A stretch of DNA of 64,000 nt, from the NCBI GenBank assembly GCA_011033025.1, contig WFMF01000021.1, forward strand, positions 972,032-1,036,031. Reading direction: 5' to 3'. A program made the translations under genes and the position numbers. Position 1 is the stretch's first letter. Each line of letters starts with the position of its first letter. The stretch comes from Beroe forskalii. Taxonomy: Eukaryota; Ctenophora; Nuda; Beroida; Beroidae. The notes beneath the pieces were generated by a model, which had not been told where the DNA came from, ran no database searches, and saw only the letters and a list, made by a program, of their open reading frames with translations. Below, one piece after another: positions 22,801 to 34,800 of this stretch.

Positions 22801-25800
22801 TGGCACCGGCGTCCGCTGAACCCCGAGCGGCACACGCACTCGAACGTGTTGGTCCGATCCACGCAGGTTCCGCCGTTTAGACACGAGCCGGACGCACACT
22901 CGATCTTGTTTTCCTCGCACTGAAGTCCGGTGAAACCCTCCTCGCACTTGCAGACGTACGGCATGAATCCCTCCCGCTGCGGGATGCACGTCCCTCCGTT
23001 ATAGCACGGGTTGAGGTCGCAGTGCGTGGCCGTCTTGTCCGGGATGTCGCAGTGGTGGCCGCGCCAAGTCAGCGCGCACGTGCACGTGTAGTTCTGTAAC
23101 CCTGCCGTGCAGTACTCGGTGTGAGCCGAGCAGGGCGACGGCTCGCAGAAGTTGGGCGCAGCCAGGGGCGTTTCACAGGTGGCACCCACGTACCCATCGG
23201 CACAGTGGCAGAGATAGGAATCAGCGTCTACGTTGTGGCAGAATCCTCCGTTTAGACAAGGCGAAACATCGCACGGTTGTGCCGTCCGTTGGCAGTTCGT
23301 CCCGCTGTAACCGTCCCTACAGCTGCACACGTAGCCGTCCAGACCGTCCACGCAGGATCCCCCGTTGAGACAGGGCGAGGAGGCACAATCGTCGATGTTA
23401 TCTTCACAGAGACCTCCGGTGAACCCAGCACTGCACTCACAAGAGAAGCCCCCTCCCTCCTCCACACAGCGTCCGCCGTGCTGACACGGGTTCCGTCCGC
23501 ATCCCTCCACTTCGTCCGTCACGAAGGTGCAGTGCTCGCCACCCCACCCTGCCTCGCACGTGCAGGTGACGTCCTCAATCCCTGAGGTGCAGGAGGAGTG
23601 GCGTCCGCAGGGGGAATCCTCGCACAGATCGTCCGGCAGGATCTTAATCTCGCAGTTCTTGCCGCGGAAACCGTTGAGACACGCACAGGAATACCCCACG
23701 CTCTCGTCTCTGCAACTGCCTCCGTTGAGACACGGAGACGCGAGCTGGCAGTGCCGGACGGGTATGTCACAGAAGCGTCCGGTGAAGTTGACGTCGCACA
23801 CGCACTTCTCCGAATTGTCGTCCTGGACCACGCAGGCGCCGGTCAGGCAGGGACTGGAGAAGCATGGCACTTTGTCCTGGCACTGGCTGCCCGTCAGTCC
23901 GTCCTCACATCGGCAATCCACACTCCGCGAGGAAGTCACGTGATTCGTCATGTCGTCAGAGAGACGGTATGTCGTCGTGGAGACGCACGTGGACGCCATG
24001 GTGCACGGCTCCCGTAGACACGGGTCCACGTCCACTGCGTCCACACGGTAACCCGTCCGATCTTGCAGCAGTTCCACGTCTTGTGATATGAGCCGCTTCA
24101 TCTCATTCACACTCAGGTACCCAGAATCTCCCCGTCTTTTCGCCATAATCGACACTTCCAAGGTGTTACGAGCCGCCCGTTTTTTCCGGGCTAGTTTCTC
24201 CTCGGCGCTGAGCACCACCACGTCCCCAGGCCGGGTCCGGAATATCTCCGCCAGAACCGTAACGAAGAGTTCCTCGTTGAAAAGCGCCGCAGATACGCCG
24301 CCCAGCTGTATCGTGAGCGGGTTGGCGGCGGCGGCGGAGTTCAGTGAGAAAACTTGGACTGTGATCGAAGATATTTCCTTGTGTTTCCCATCGCTGACTT
24401 GCACCGTGAGCCGGTGGGTGCCAATGGTTGGTTGGTCGACTGACATGAGCGTTCCGTTGGGATACATCCAGAAATCAGAGTGAGGCGCCGAGAGGGCACA
24501 CACAAGAGTGGCCGAGGTGTCGTAGGACGAGGGGGTGAAGTTGAGGACGAGGGGTGAGATGACTCTCTCATCAAAGAGAGGGAGGTTAACGTGGACAGAC
24601 TCCACAAGGAGACTCCTGGAGAGGGAGTCCCGTACTGCCACATGGACAGTGACTTGGCTGGAAAGAGGAGGGGTGCCGGAGTCAGAGGTGCTGAGTTGGA
24701 GGGTGTATTCTGTGTCTAGGTCACCAGGCTTCATCACCCTGAAACGGAATTATTATAGAACCCTCTAAAGGAACCATCTATAGCAACCCTCTATAGCAAC
24801 CTTCTAGGTCACCAGGCTTCATTATCCTGAAACGGAATTATTATAGAACCTTCTATAGGAAGCTTCTATAGAAAGCTTCTATGGGAACCCTCTAGTCAGC
24901 AGGCTTCATTACCCTGAAACGGAACTATTGTAGAATGGGAACCCTCTAGGTCAGCGGGCTTCATCACCCTGAAACGGAATTGTTATAGAATAGGAACCCT
25001 CTAGGTCAGCAGGCTTCATCACCCTGGAGGGCGAACGAAATTATTTAGAACCCTCCGAAATTAAGGAAAATGAGACCAGGGAAAGAGGTATTAAAATCGT
25101 GACGGTTGCAAAGGTATAAATTCACAAAAAAGGTATAATATCTTCAGTATTACAGAAGTTGTATATAAAATGTATTATCCGTACTTGAGAACGTTGTCCT
25201 CGACAGCGAAACAACTGTTGAGATTCCCACTCAGGATAGTGGTGGTGAAGGGAGCACCGTTCTCGGGGGAGTCTGCGTCTGTGATACTCAGCCACAGGAT
25301 GGGGGTTCCTGAGAGATAAGAAATGAGGAGAAGAAAGGGACAAACTTTAAATAGTTAAAACATCGGGATTCCTGAGAGAGAAGGAGTAGAAGAAGGAAAC
25401 AGGAAAACGTTAAAAGTTTAAAAAACACTCGAAAACACGGGGATACCTGAGAGATAAGGATTGGGTGAGGGGAAAAGTAAAAACGTTGAAAAGTTTAAAC
25501 GGGGTTACTCGAAAACACGGGGATTCAAGCGGGTCTATAGTACATGAACACTTGCCGATCAAGGTCAAAACCGGATACATCCCTCGGGCTGCGCCCTCGG
25601 GAATTATCCCAAAATGGACCGACAGGCGCGTATCTGTTCATTTTACACATACCTGGCTGAGCGTCCCGCGTAACTCCGATCTCGTAGTGGTCCTGAAGGA
25701 GCTGTGGCTGGTTGTCATTGACATCCGTCACTGTAATCTGCAGGGTGGCTGAGGTGGACAGAGGCGGCTCACCGCTATCAGTCACTTCCTGAAAGTAAAG

Positions 25801-28800
25801 AAATATTAAACATCAGTAACTTCATGAAAATAAAAGGTATTTAACATTGACACCACAAATAGAGAATTGTACTCGCTAATACAACGTCAACAGTTTAATA
25901 ACACCTCTATAACGCTCTATCAACAAGTTGCTAACGATGGGCAAATAAGTAAGTAATCTACGCACCACTTCCATGGAATATAAAGCCGTCTCCTCCCTAT
26001 CCAAGGCCCCCTCTAACACCACTCGTCCCCCTCCAGTCACAGAGAACAACCCCTCGAAGGTAGGGTCCAGGGAGTACGTCAGAGTCTGGTCTGTGTCCGG
26101 GTCAGAGGCAACCATCACCGCAATCACGCCACCTGAGGTTTTCTCCGGTAAACTGCTAGATACATCTTTGCGGGAAAAGTCCTAAAATTACCAAAAGTTC
26201 TGAGCTTTCTCAAACTTTGGGCCAGAAGCTTTGAGCCACCTGAAGCTGCTGTTACCTTAGTTTTTTTTTAGTTTTTTTAAAATTTTCTTATTTTTATTTT
26301 TTCAAATTGCACACATTAAGGGTTGCAATACTGAGATATTCTCGGGTAAACTGCTTTCTCAAATTAGGGACCAGAAAGATTGATAATTACCAACCTGGTT
26401 CCATGTCTTCAGGGATCTCCGCGGTGAAAAGTGATTTCTCAAATACCGGCGGACTGTCATTGGCGTTCTCAAGGTTAATGACAACCTGAAAAGAGTGATA
26501 TATCTTTCAGTTATATTAGCTGAATGGCTACATTATTATACAGAAAGTAGTGTCGGAAAATTAAATATTTCCAGCAGAGTTAGTGAATGGAATGTTCGAA
26601 AACCTGCCGGGAATAGAGAAGTAACTGGGTTCTGAGATGCTTTTAATCTCCCGAAAACTTTGGCTTTGAAACCCCAGGTTTTGAGGAGCTTTTAAGCTTG
26701 TAAACCCACCTGGGTGGATGATGTGTGGAAGGGGTCTGCTCTATCTGATACGCTGACATCAAGGAGGTACTCAGACTTAGTGTCGTAGTTCAGAGTCCTG
26801 ATAACACTCAGCTCTCCTGTAGAAGAGAAAATAATCAGTCAGTACTTTTAGTAAATTTACATGCCCTCCATGCCCTGCAAAATCCCCATAGCATCCGTTC
26901 AAGTTCATAAATATCCGCACAAGTTAATACAAATTTTTCATATTTTCAACGAACTGAAGATCAAAAGATGAAATATTGAAATATCTTTCAGTACAATATG
27001 AAGATTGAAGTCACGTGATCCGTCTCTTCTCACCAGTTCGGGAGTTGATGTCGAATGTTGGAGGTGAGTTACCCGCTGTGATGGAAAAGTCCAACTGCCC
27101 ATTCCGTCCTTCATCCGCATCTTCACACTCCAATCTGGGAGTATTATAAATCAGTAATCACACCCCAATGTGACTGAAATACCTATTGAGTAGGTATTTC
27201 AGTCTTTGCCCTAAGTCAGATCAATACTAAGGACAAATAATGGTATCTTATAAATAACTGCATAATATTTTAATTTCTATCATAACGATCAAATAACGTA
27301 CGTGAAGAAGGGCGTTCCGACTTCTGTGAGCTCCGACAGAGAAACAGTAAAACTCTCCGCAGCAAAGGTGGGGAAGTTGTCGTTTTCATCCAGAATCTGC
27401 GAGAATCGTCAAACTTTTATAATTTCTCACTTTGAGAGCTGAGCAGATGCCACCGAGACGAAGTCGAGGCGGTTGCACGGCTCGAATTAGGAGTGCGTAA
27501 AATTTATATGTAAGTAGTATAAATTTTAGCACAGTTCATGAATTTGGCCGTATTTCTATATTTTCATTGATGGTATCTTGTAAGCCTGCCCGTGTAGAAA
27601 ATGGTGTTGTAAAGCTTACCCTGAAGGTGTAATGGAAGCTTACCCTGACGGTTTATTGTAAAGCTTACCTTGACGGTGTATTGGAAGCTTACCTTGACAG
27701 TGTATTGGCACTGAGAAGTCAGTGAGTTGTTGGGGGCGTTGTCCGTTACTTCCACTCTCAGTTCCAGCTCCGGAGTAACTTCCCTGTCAGCTGATGACGT
27801 CACGGTAACCTGACCGCTAGCAGGGTCAATGGAGAACATCGTCTGATCACCTAGCAACCTGTACGGGAAGAATTACATATTATCTTACGATTTTACTAAT
27901 CAATCAGATGAAAATGGTCAAATAAATGAACAGATGGCCACGTGATGTTCACGTGACCTAAAAGCGTGAAGCATGACGCGCTTTATAAATCCCTAATAAC
28001 AGCGTGACATACATCGCGTGACACATAAGGCGTAACATACGTCCTTAATAATAACGTCTGCCGCACCTGTACGAAAGTTCGGAGTTTTGGCCCTCATCTG
28101 GATCCGTAGCATTAACCGTGAACACCAGAGTTCCGGGTTCAGAGTTCTCTGGCACGAAGCCAACGAATGGAGGCTGACAAGTGGGGGTGTTGTCGTTTAC
28201 ATCCAACACAGTCACTAGGACCTGAAAAAAGTTTGAGGGGAGATTTAAAATTAATCCATCTTGAAATTCAAAGCAGTGAACTGAGAAAACTTCTTGACTT
28301 ATGACCGCGAACCTCCCTTCTGAGCTAAAGGGAATTATGCACCCACTGCAGGCAGAAGGTCTTTTAAAGTTCCACCCAAACTCATCCCCACACCCCACTC
28401 CCCCTCTCCAACCCCCACTCACCCCCCTCACTCACTCCCCCTCCCCCACTCACCCCCTCCCCACTCATCCCTCCCAATTTACCCTCTCCAACTCACCCCT
28501 TGTGACGTCACTAAGTCCACCACTGTCTGTGGCTGACACCTGAACCTCGTACTGAGACACTGCCTCCCGGTCCAGGGGCGCACTGACTGAGAACCAGCCC
28601 GTCTCACCGTCCACACTGAACGGGATATCATCCCCGGAAGAGAGCATGATCTTATGGATTGACACCGGAATCCGATATCTGAGTCAGTGGCTTCTCTGTT
28701 GTGGACTTTGGAAGGAATTTCAACAACCGCTTTTCAGTCCACATTGAAGGGATATCATCCCCGGAAGAAGCTAAATTTTCTCCAACTTGATCGCAGGAAT

Positions 28801-31800
28801 TGCGGCCAGATGCACAGTGATCGGATAACAGTAGGAATTTCAACAATTTCAATATCCATTAGTTGAAAACAGAATAGAATACCAAACTTTTCAGTTGTTA
28901 GAAAGGGAATTTTTGTGATATAAAATTCAACAACTTCAAAATTTATAGGCTGAAGACAAAATGCTTATAGTTCTCAGCGAGTTGGACGAGGAGCTCGCCC
29001 ACCCCCACATCCTCCGAGACACTGAGTGGATACTCCTTCTTCTCAAACACAGGACTGTTGTCATTAGCGTCAACTAGCTTTATCACCAGCTCGGCTTCGT
29101 CGAAAAACTTACCTGGAAGCAATTAAAGCTTGTTTGGAAGCAACAAAATTTTACCTGGGAGCAATCAAAAGTTACCTGGAAGCAACCATTCCATTTAAAT
29201 TTATACGCCTTTCAGCAACAAGCAACTGTTTTACACAAAATTAATACGCCTTTTAGCAACACTTTAACCCCTTTTATTAAAATTTTCATCCCTTTTAGCA
29301 ACCTTTTTACCCCTTTTAGCGACATTTTTATCCTTTTTACTAACACTTTTTCATCCTTTTAGTAACATTTTAATCCCTTTTATCGATATTTTAACCCCTT
29401 ATAGCATCATGTCCTATGTCCACCCCATCTCACCATCTGTTGCTTGTACTCGAATGCTGTACTGTTGCTGAGTTTCGTAGTCCAGGTCGGTGTTAACTCG
29501 CACAATACCAGTAGCTGCGTCCAGCGTGAAGAATGTCACGTCTCCTGGGCAAATTAGGAGGAGTCAATGTAAAACAGTAATTCATGTGGTCATTCAATAA
29601 CCTCCAAAATTCAACCTCATCAGCAATTGGGAGGACTCAATGGAGTGGTTGGTATTGCTCGTTTCATGTGACAGCTCCCTTACCACTAAGGAATGAGTAT
29701 GAAAATGTTGTCATTACCACTTAGGAATGAGTATGAAAATGTTGTCATTACCACTAAGGAATGAAAATGTTGTCATTACCACTAAGGAATGAGTATGTAA
29801 CTGCAGCGTTCTGGCCCACATCTTGGTCTATACTGGTGAGAGTAGTGACCAGATCACCAATCAGTGCCGCCTCTCCTATCTTTACTTCCATCACAGAGTT
29901 CCGGAACACAGGCTTACAGTCGTTAACATCAACAACTTCAACCTGGAAAGAGGGTACTGAAGAGGGCCTGAAAACCAGAGTTAAACTAAGGGTAAACAGG
30001 GTAAAGCTAAGGGTTAACTGGATTACGGTAAGGGTTAACTGGGGGAGTATCAACTAAGTCTAGGGGTAAATTTGGGTCAATATCATTTCTTGAGCTGTGC
30101 AACCGCCTCCGCTTCGTTTCGGTGGCATCTGCACAGCTCTCAAAGATTTCAATTCATGCGAATCTTTACCTTGACTTTGGCGCCAGACGACTGTGGCACG
30201 GGCTCCCCGTTATCCTTGGCTAAAACGAAGAAATCATAGACACTCTGTCTCTCGCGATCCAGGGATTCTCGGGTGTAGATGTGACCTGAATTTGTGGGGA
30301 TCAATCAAGAGATAGTCCCAAGTTCTCCCCAAACGTGGGCCAACACAAATAGACTCTGAGCAATAATGAATTTAAATAAAAGGAGGAAAGCTGGCTAAAA
30401 GGAGTCGCAATGGTAATGAGTAAGATATAAACAATAAGGGGGTTCTTTCCGAAACAAATTTAAGTCATAAAACTGATCTCAATAAATATTTGCATTACGA
30501 TTTTGACCGAAGTCAGTTTTTGGAGTTGGGACTGAAGTCTGTTTCGGAGAGTACTCTCAGGTCAATTCAATATATGGAAATTCTACTACCTAGCTTCTCG
30601 TCGATCCTGAAGTTCCTGGTATCACCGGAGCCGAAAGAGTAGGTAATCTCACTGTTGCTCCCGGAGTCATTGTCAGTAGCCGTTACTGTGGTGATGTACA
30701 CGCCTGGCGGAACGTTTTCCAGCACCTGAAACCGTGGGAAAAACGTCAAAAGGGCGGGAAATATTTGTACAGTGCATCATGTACACTGTACAGTGTACAG
30801 TGTAATATGCACACTATACAATGAACTTGCCAGACGCTGCCTGCCCCCTTCGCGCGCTCGCGCGCACCCCGACTTGGAAAGTCGCCAGACAACGTCTGGC
30901 AACAATGTACAGTGTACAGTGTACACTATACAGTGTTCAGTGTACACAAAACATTTAAATGATATATCTATGAAGCTTGAAAACCTGAAATAGTATAATT
31001 ATTCTTCGTGCCACAATGTAGAATGTGCAAAGCGCATATTTTTATCTGAAATGGTGTAACACCTAAAATGGCATAATAGTTACTTCCCGAATTTTGCAAT
31101 ACGTAACTTCGGTGGTTTCATTAAATGACTTCTGCATTATCTAACAAGTAGATCATTGCAAATTCGTATTGAAATCATCAAAGTTACTCAATCTGATATA
31201 ATACTGATTACCAGGGATTCCTTTTCTAAACATACATACAAAAACGGACTAAAGTCAAAATCTAGTGCAAACGGCACAAGTCAAAATTCAGTGCAAATGG
31301 CAATCAACTTGAGTCGGTTTTTTACTCAAGTTACTTCTCTGATAGAAGTCCAGAAACGTACCGAAGCTGAGTATTTAGAGCTGGAAAAGAAAGGCACATT
31401 GTCGTTTACATCCTCCAGTTTGATGATAACCTGAAATGTAGGAAGTCTCAGGGACAGATCACAGAGAAAGCACAATCTGTCAAATGACTCTTTGTTAATC
31501 CTAAAGCAGGTGACCTGTCTATGTAAATTTATTGAATTAGTGTGCTATTTTCCCTTTTTCGAGACAATTTCAAGAAACCTGAGCATAATCATCGTGAGAC
31601 GGATCACAAACATCTCCTTTAAATTTCAATAGATTTCTTGTTGAATTCAAGTTACAGTTCGTATCCTATCTTAATAGGATTTTTAAGAACCCAATTTTGT
31701 AAATATCTATATTTTGTATCCTTCTCCGAAAAAAATTAAATGAAAGCCCCCTTATTTTGTCACCTGAGTGTAATCCTCGAAGGGGGGTAGCTGTGTTGTC

Positions 31801-34800
31801 CTGAGCTTCACCACGAGGTAATATATGGGAGTGTCACTGTCGTAGTCCACCGCGCTCAACCGCGTTATTTCACCTGGGGGAAGGATTAAGTCATCAACAA
31901 AGGAGAGGAGGGGTTTTGCCAATGCTGACAGAGGAGATAGGGGTTTCGAAATGATGACAGAAGGGAGCCCGGGTTTTGCGGATGCTGATAGGGAAGGGAG
32001 GGGTTTCCAAATGCTGAAAGGGAGAAGAAAGGGGTCGATATCAAAGACTCTAACCCTCACCCTCTTCCTGACCATAAACCTCTTCTTTACCTGTCGAGGG
32101 GTCGATATCAAAGACCCGCGGGCTGTTCTGCGCGGGGGTGGAGCCCTGGATGATGGAGAACTGGAGCGGAGAGTTGGGCATCACCCGCACCCTCAACACG
32201 TGCCCGCCCGTCCGACTGAAATAGGGAGTCACGTGGTTAGAATGGAGTGCTGTGATTGGCTGGTATATATCACGTGGTTAGAAAGGATTGCTTTGATTGG
32301 CTACATGGCCCCTGATAAAGGCACCAGTTAACTTACCCCAGCTCGGATATGGAGGTGGAGTAAGGAGGGCTGTGATTGGCTGGTATATGTCACGTGCTTA
32401 GAAAGGAGGGCAGTGATTGGCTTATAACGTACCCCAGCTCGGATATGGAGGTGGAGTAAGGAGGGCTGTGATTGGCTGGTATATGTCACGTGGTTAGAAA
32501 GGAGGGTAGTGATTGGCTTATAACTTACCCCAGCTCGGATATTGAGGTGGAGTAAGTGCGCTCCAAGAAGCGTGGCACCACCACGTTGGGTATTGTGGTG
32601 TTCTGCACGAAGACACTGACTGTCACGTTGGATTTGAGGGGCGGGGTTCCTTTGTCACACGCCTCAACCACAAACGAGTACACGGACTGAAATGATATTG
32701 AGGGGTTAGTAGAGGGACTGAAATAATTTGTATTTGAAAAGATATGCTTGGAAATACATGGGAACGAAATAATATCGATATTTGAAGAGGGATGAGAAGC
32801 TTAGGTTAGTCGAAGAAAAGTTAGGCAATAGGTTTGGGATTAAGTACAAAAAGGACTAAGTCGAGGATAATAACTAATAACTATTGAGGGGATAAAGCAG
32901 AAATGAAGATCGGCAGTCAAGGACGGCATGATTCAAGGACGGCATGAGTGAAAAGAGGAAATTATCTGCATCAGAAATCCAACTTGTTTCCTTTTGTGGC
33001 AACAACAAATACAGGGTGTTTCAAGACTCGTGTCCATATTTTGAATAGCCACAATTTTCAGACCAAGGGAAAGGGCAGTTTCGTTTTATGTTCAAAATGC
33101 TGTCATTGTACTACAATTTAGGTTAGTAAACTCAGATTCGATCAATACTTCCGAAAACCAAGTGAGGCCAAGTTTTGCACTCTTGGTAGCATGTTATCCA
33201 TATCTGATTTCACTGTATCGAGACTTAGCTTCCTTACCTACCATATAATGTTATTTTTCAGCAGCCCAGTTGTTCTGGGGATGGGGTTGGCGTAAACACG
33301 CTCTTTAAGGTAGCCCCACAAGAAAAAGTTGCAAGGATTTAAGTCGGGCTGTCATTTGGCCATGCGAAATCAGTTCTCCTGGATATCACCTTATCCTCAA
33401 ATTGCCCCTTCAGCCAAGTGATACTTGCTGTGTTGGTATGTGGGGGAGCACCATCTTGCTGGAAATAGCAAGAGTCAAGTATCTTCTTCCTTTTTGGCAG
33501 TGAGATGAACTTATTCCGAAGCATGGCTAAGTAGTTAGCTGTTTTGATAGTCTCAGCCTTCCCATCACCATCTTCAAAAAATGGGGTCCGAAAACCCCTT
33601 GATGACTGAGACCCATCCAAACTGAATTTTTCAGTTGTTTTAGGTCCCTCATTAACCGCATATGGTTAATCATGTTTGATAGACCCTCTGCAACTCTGAA
33701 CCAATCCCCAGAACAACTGGGCTGCTGAAAGAGAACATCAGAAGAGAGGTGAGGAAGCTAATTCTCGATACAGTGAAAACAGCTATGGATAACATGCTAC
33801 CAAGAGTGCAAAACTTGGCCTCAAGAAAGGGGGCTTGGTTCGAGAAATTATTGAAGTATTGGTCAAATTTGAGTTTACTAACCTAAATTGTAATACAATG
33901 ACAGCATTTTGAACATAAAACGAAACTGTCGTTTCCCTTAGATTGAAAATTGTAGCTATTCAAAATATGGACACGAGTCTTGAAACACCCTGTATAGCTG
34001 AAAAATTAGTCCGGAAAAAGTAGATTTCAATTCCAGAATGAGCGAAAATACACCTGACATGGTTAATACTTCGAGACAACATTCACAGTTATTGTACATC
34101 AATATGAGTGATTGATAGCATATTATGACAACGTCAAACAACACTTATTATTCAGAAATTAGCTCGTCCGAATTATTGTTCTGATCTTTATCAAGACTGA
34201 ATCGTCAATCGAACCGGAAATCACAGCCTTCTATTTTCGGTTATACCAATAAAAACCAGTTTCTATCACCAGTTTAACTTTATTATCCACTATCGAGGAC
34301 CCAAATCATCGCAATCAATTACTAGCACCTTTAATCACAATTCGTATTACCGAATGTATTCATCAATAAATCAACAGTTTCTAGATTTTAGGACATTATG
34401 GACTCCAACGGTTTTTAGAGCTAAAGAACGATTCCCGAAGCCATCTTGACACTGAATTCTCTCCGAATCAGACTCTGGGCAATTTAGTGCAAAACAGTCA
34501 AACGTGTTTTAATAGGTCCATTACTCCCTCCCTGATTTATCTAATCAAACAAATTTACAAACGTGTGAGAAACGTGGTAAGAAGTAGCGCTCACACAGTA
34601 CTCACTTGGTCGTGAAACGGGTGAAAATAGGGAAAAGCTAATTCCCTGTCTAGGCTGAAGTCCTGAGAAGGTTCATTAGTACCCCAACAAGAAGAGAGGT
34701 CGAGACATTTCAAAGCTGTCTTTCTCGCTCTCCTTGATTCCTCGAATTCCAGGCCCTTAATGTTCTCCTCACTCTTATGAATTTCCCCCTTAGCCTCACC

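Noticed and set aside
13168..24768. Plus-strand frames opposite the EGF and laminin G exons (for example 14473-15093, 23527-24017)
   Set aside because: They are antisense shadows of Cys-rich, GC-rich minus-strand exons.
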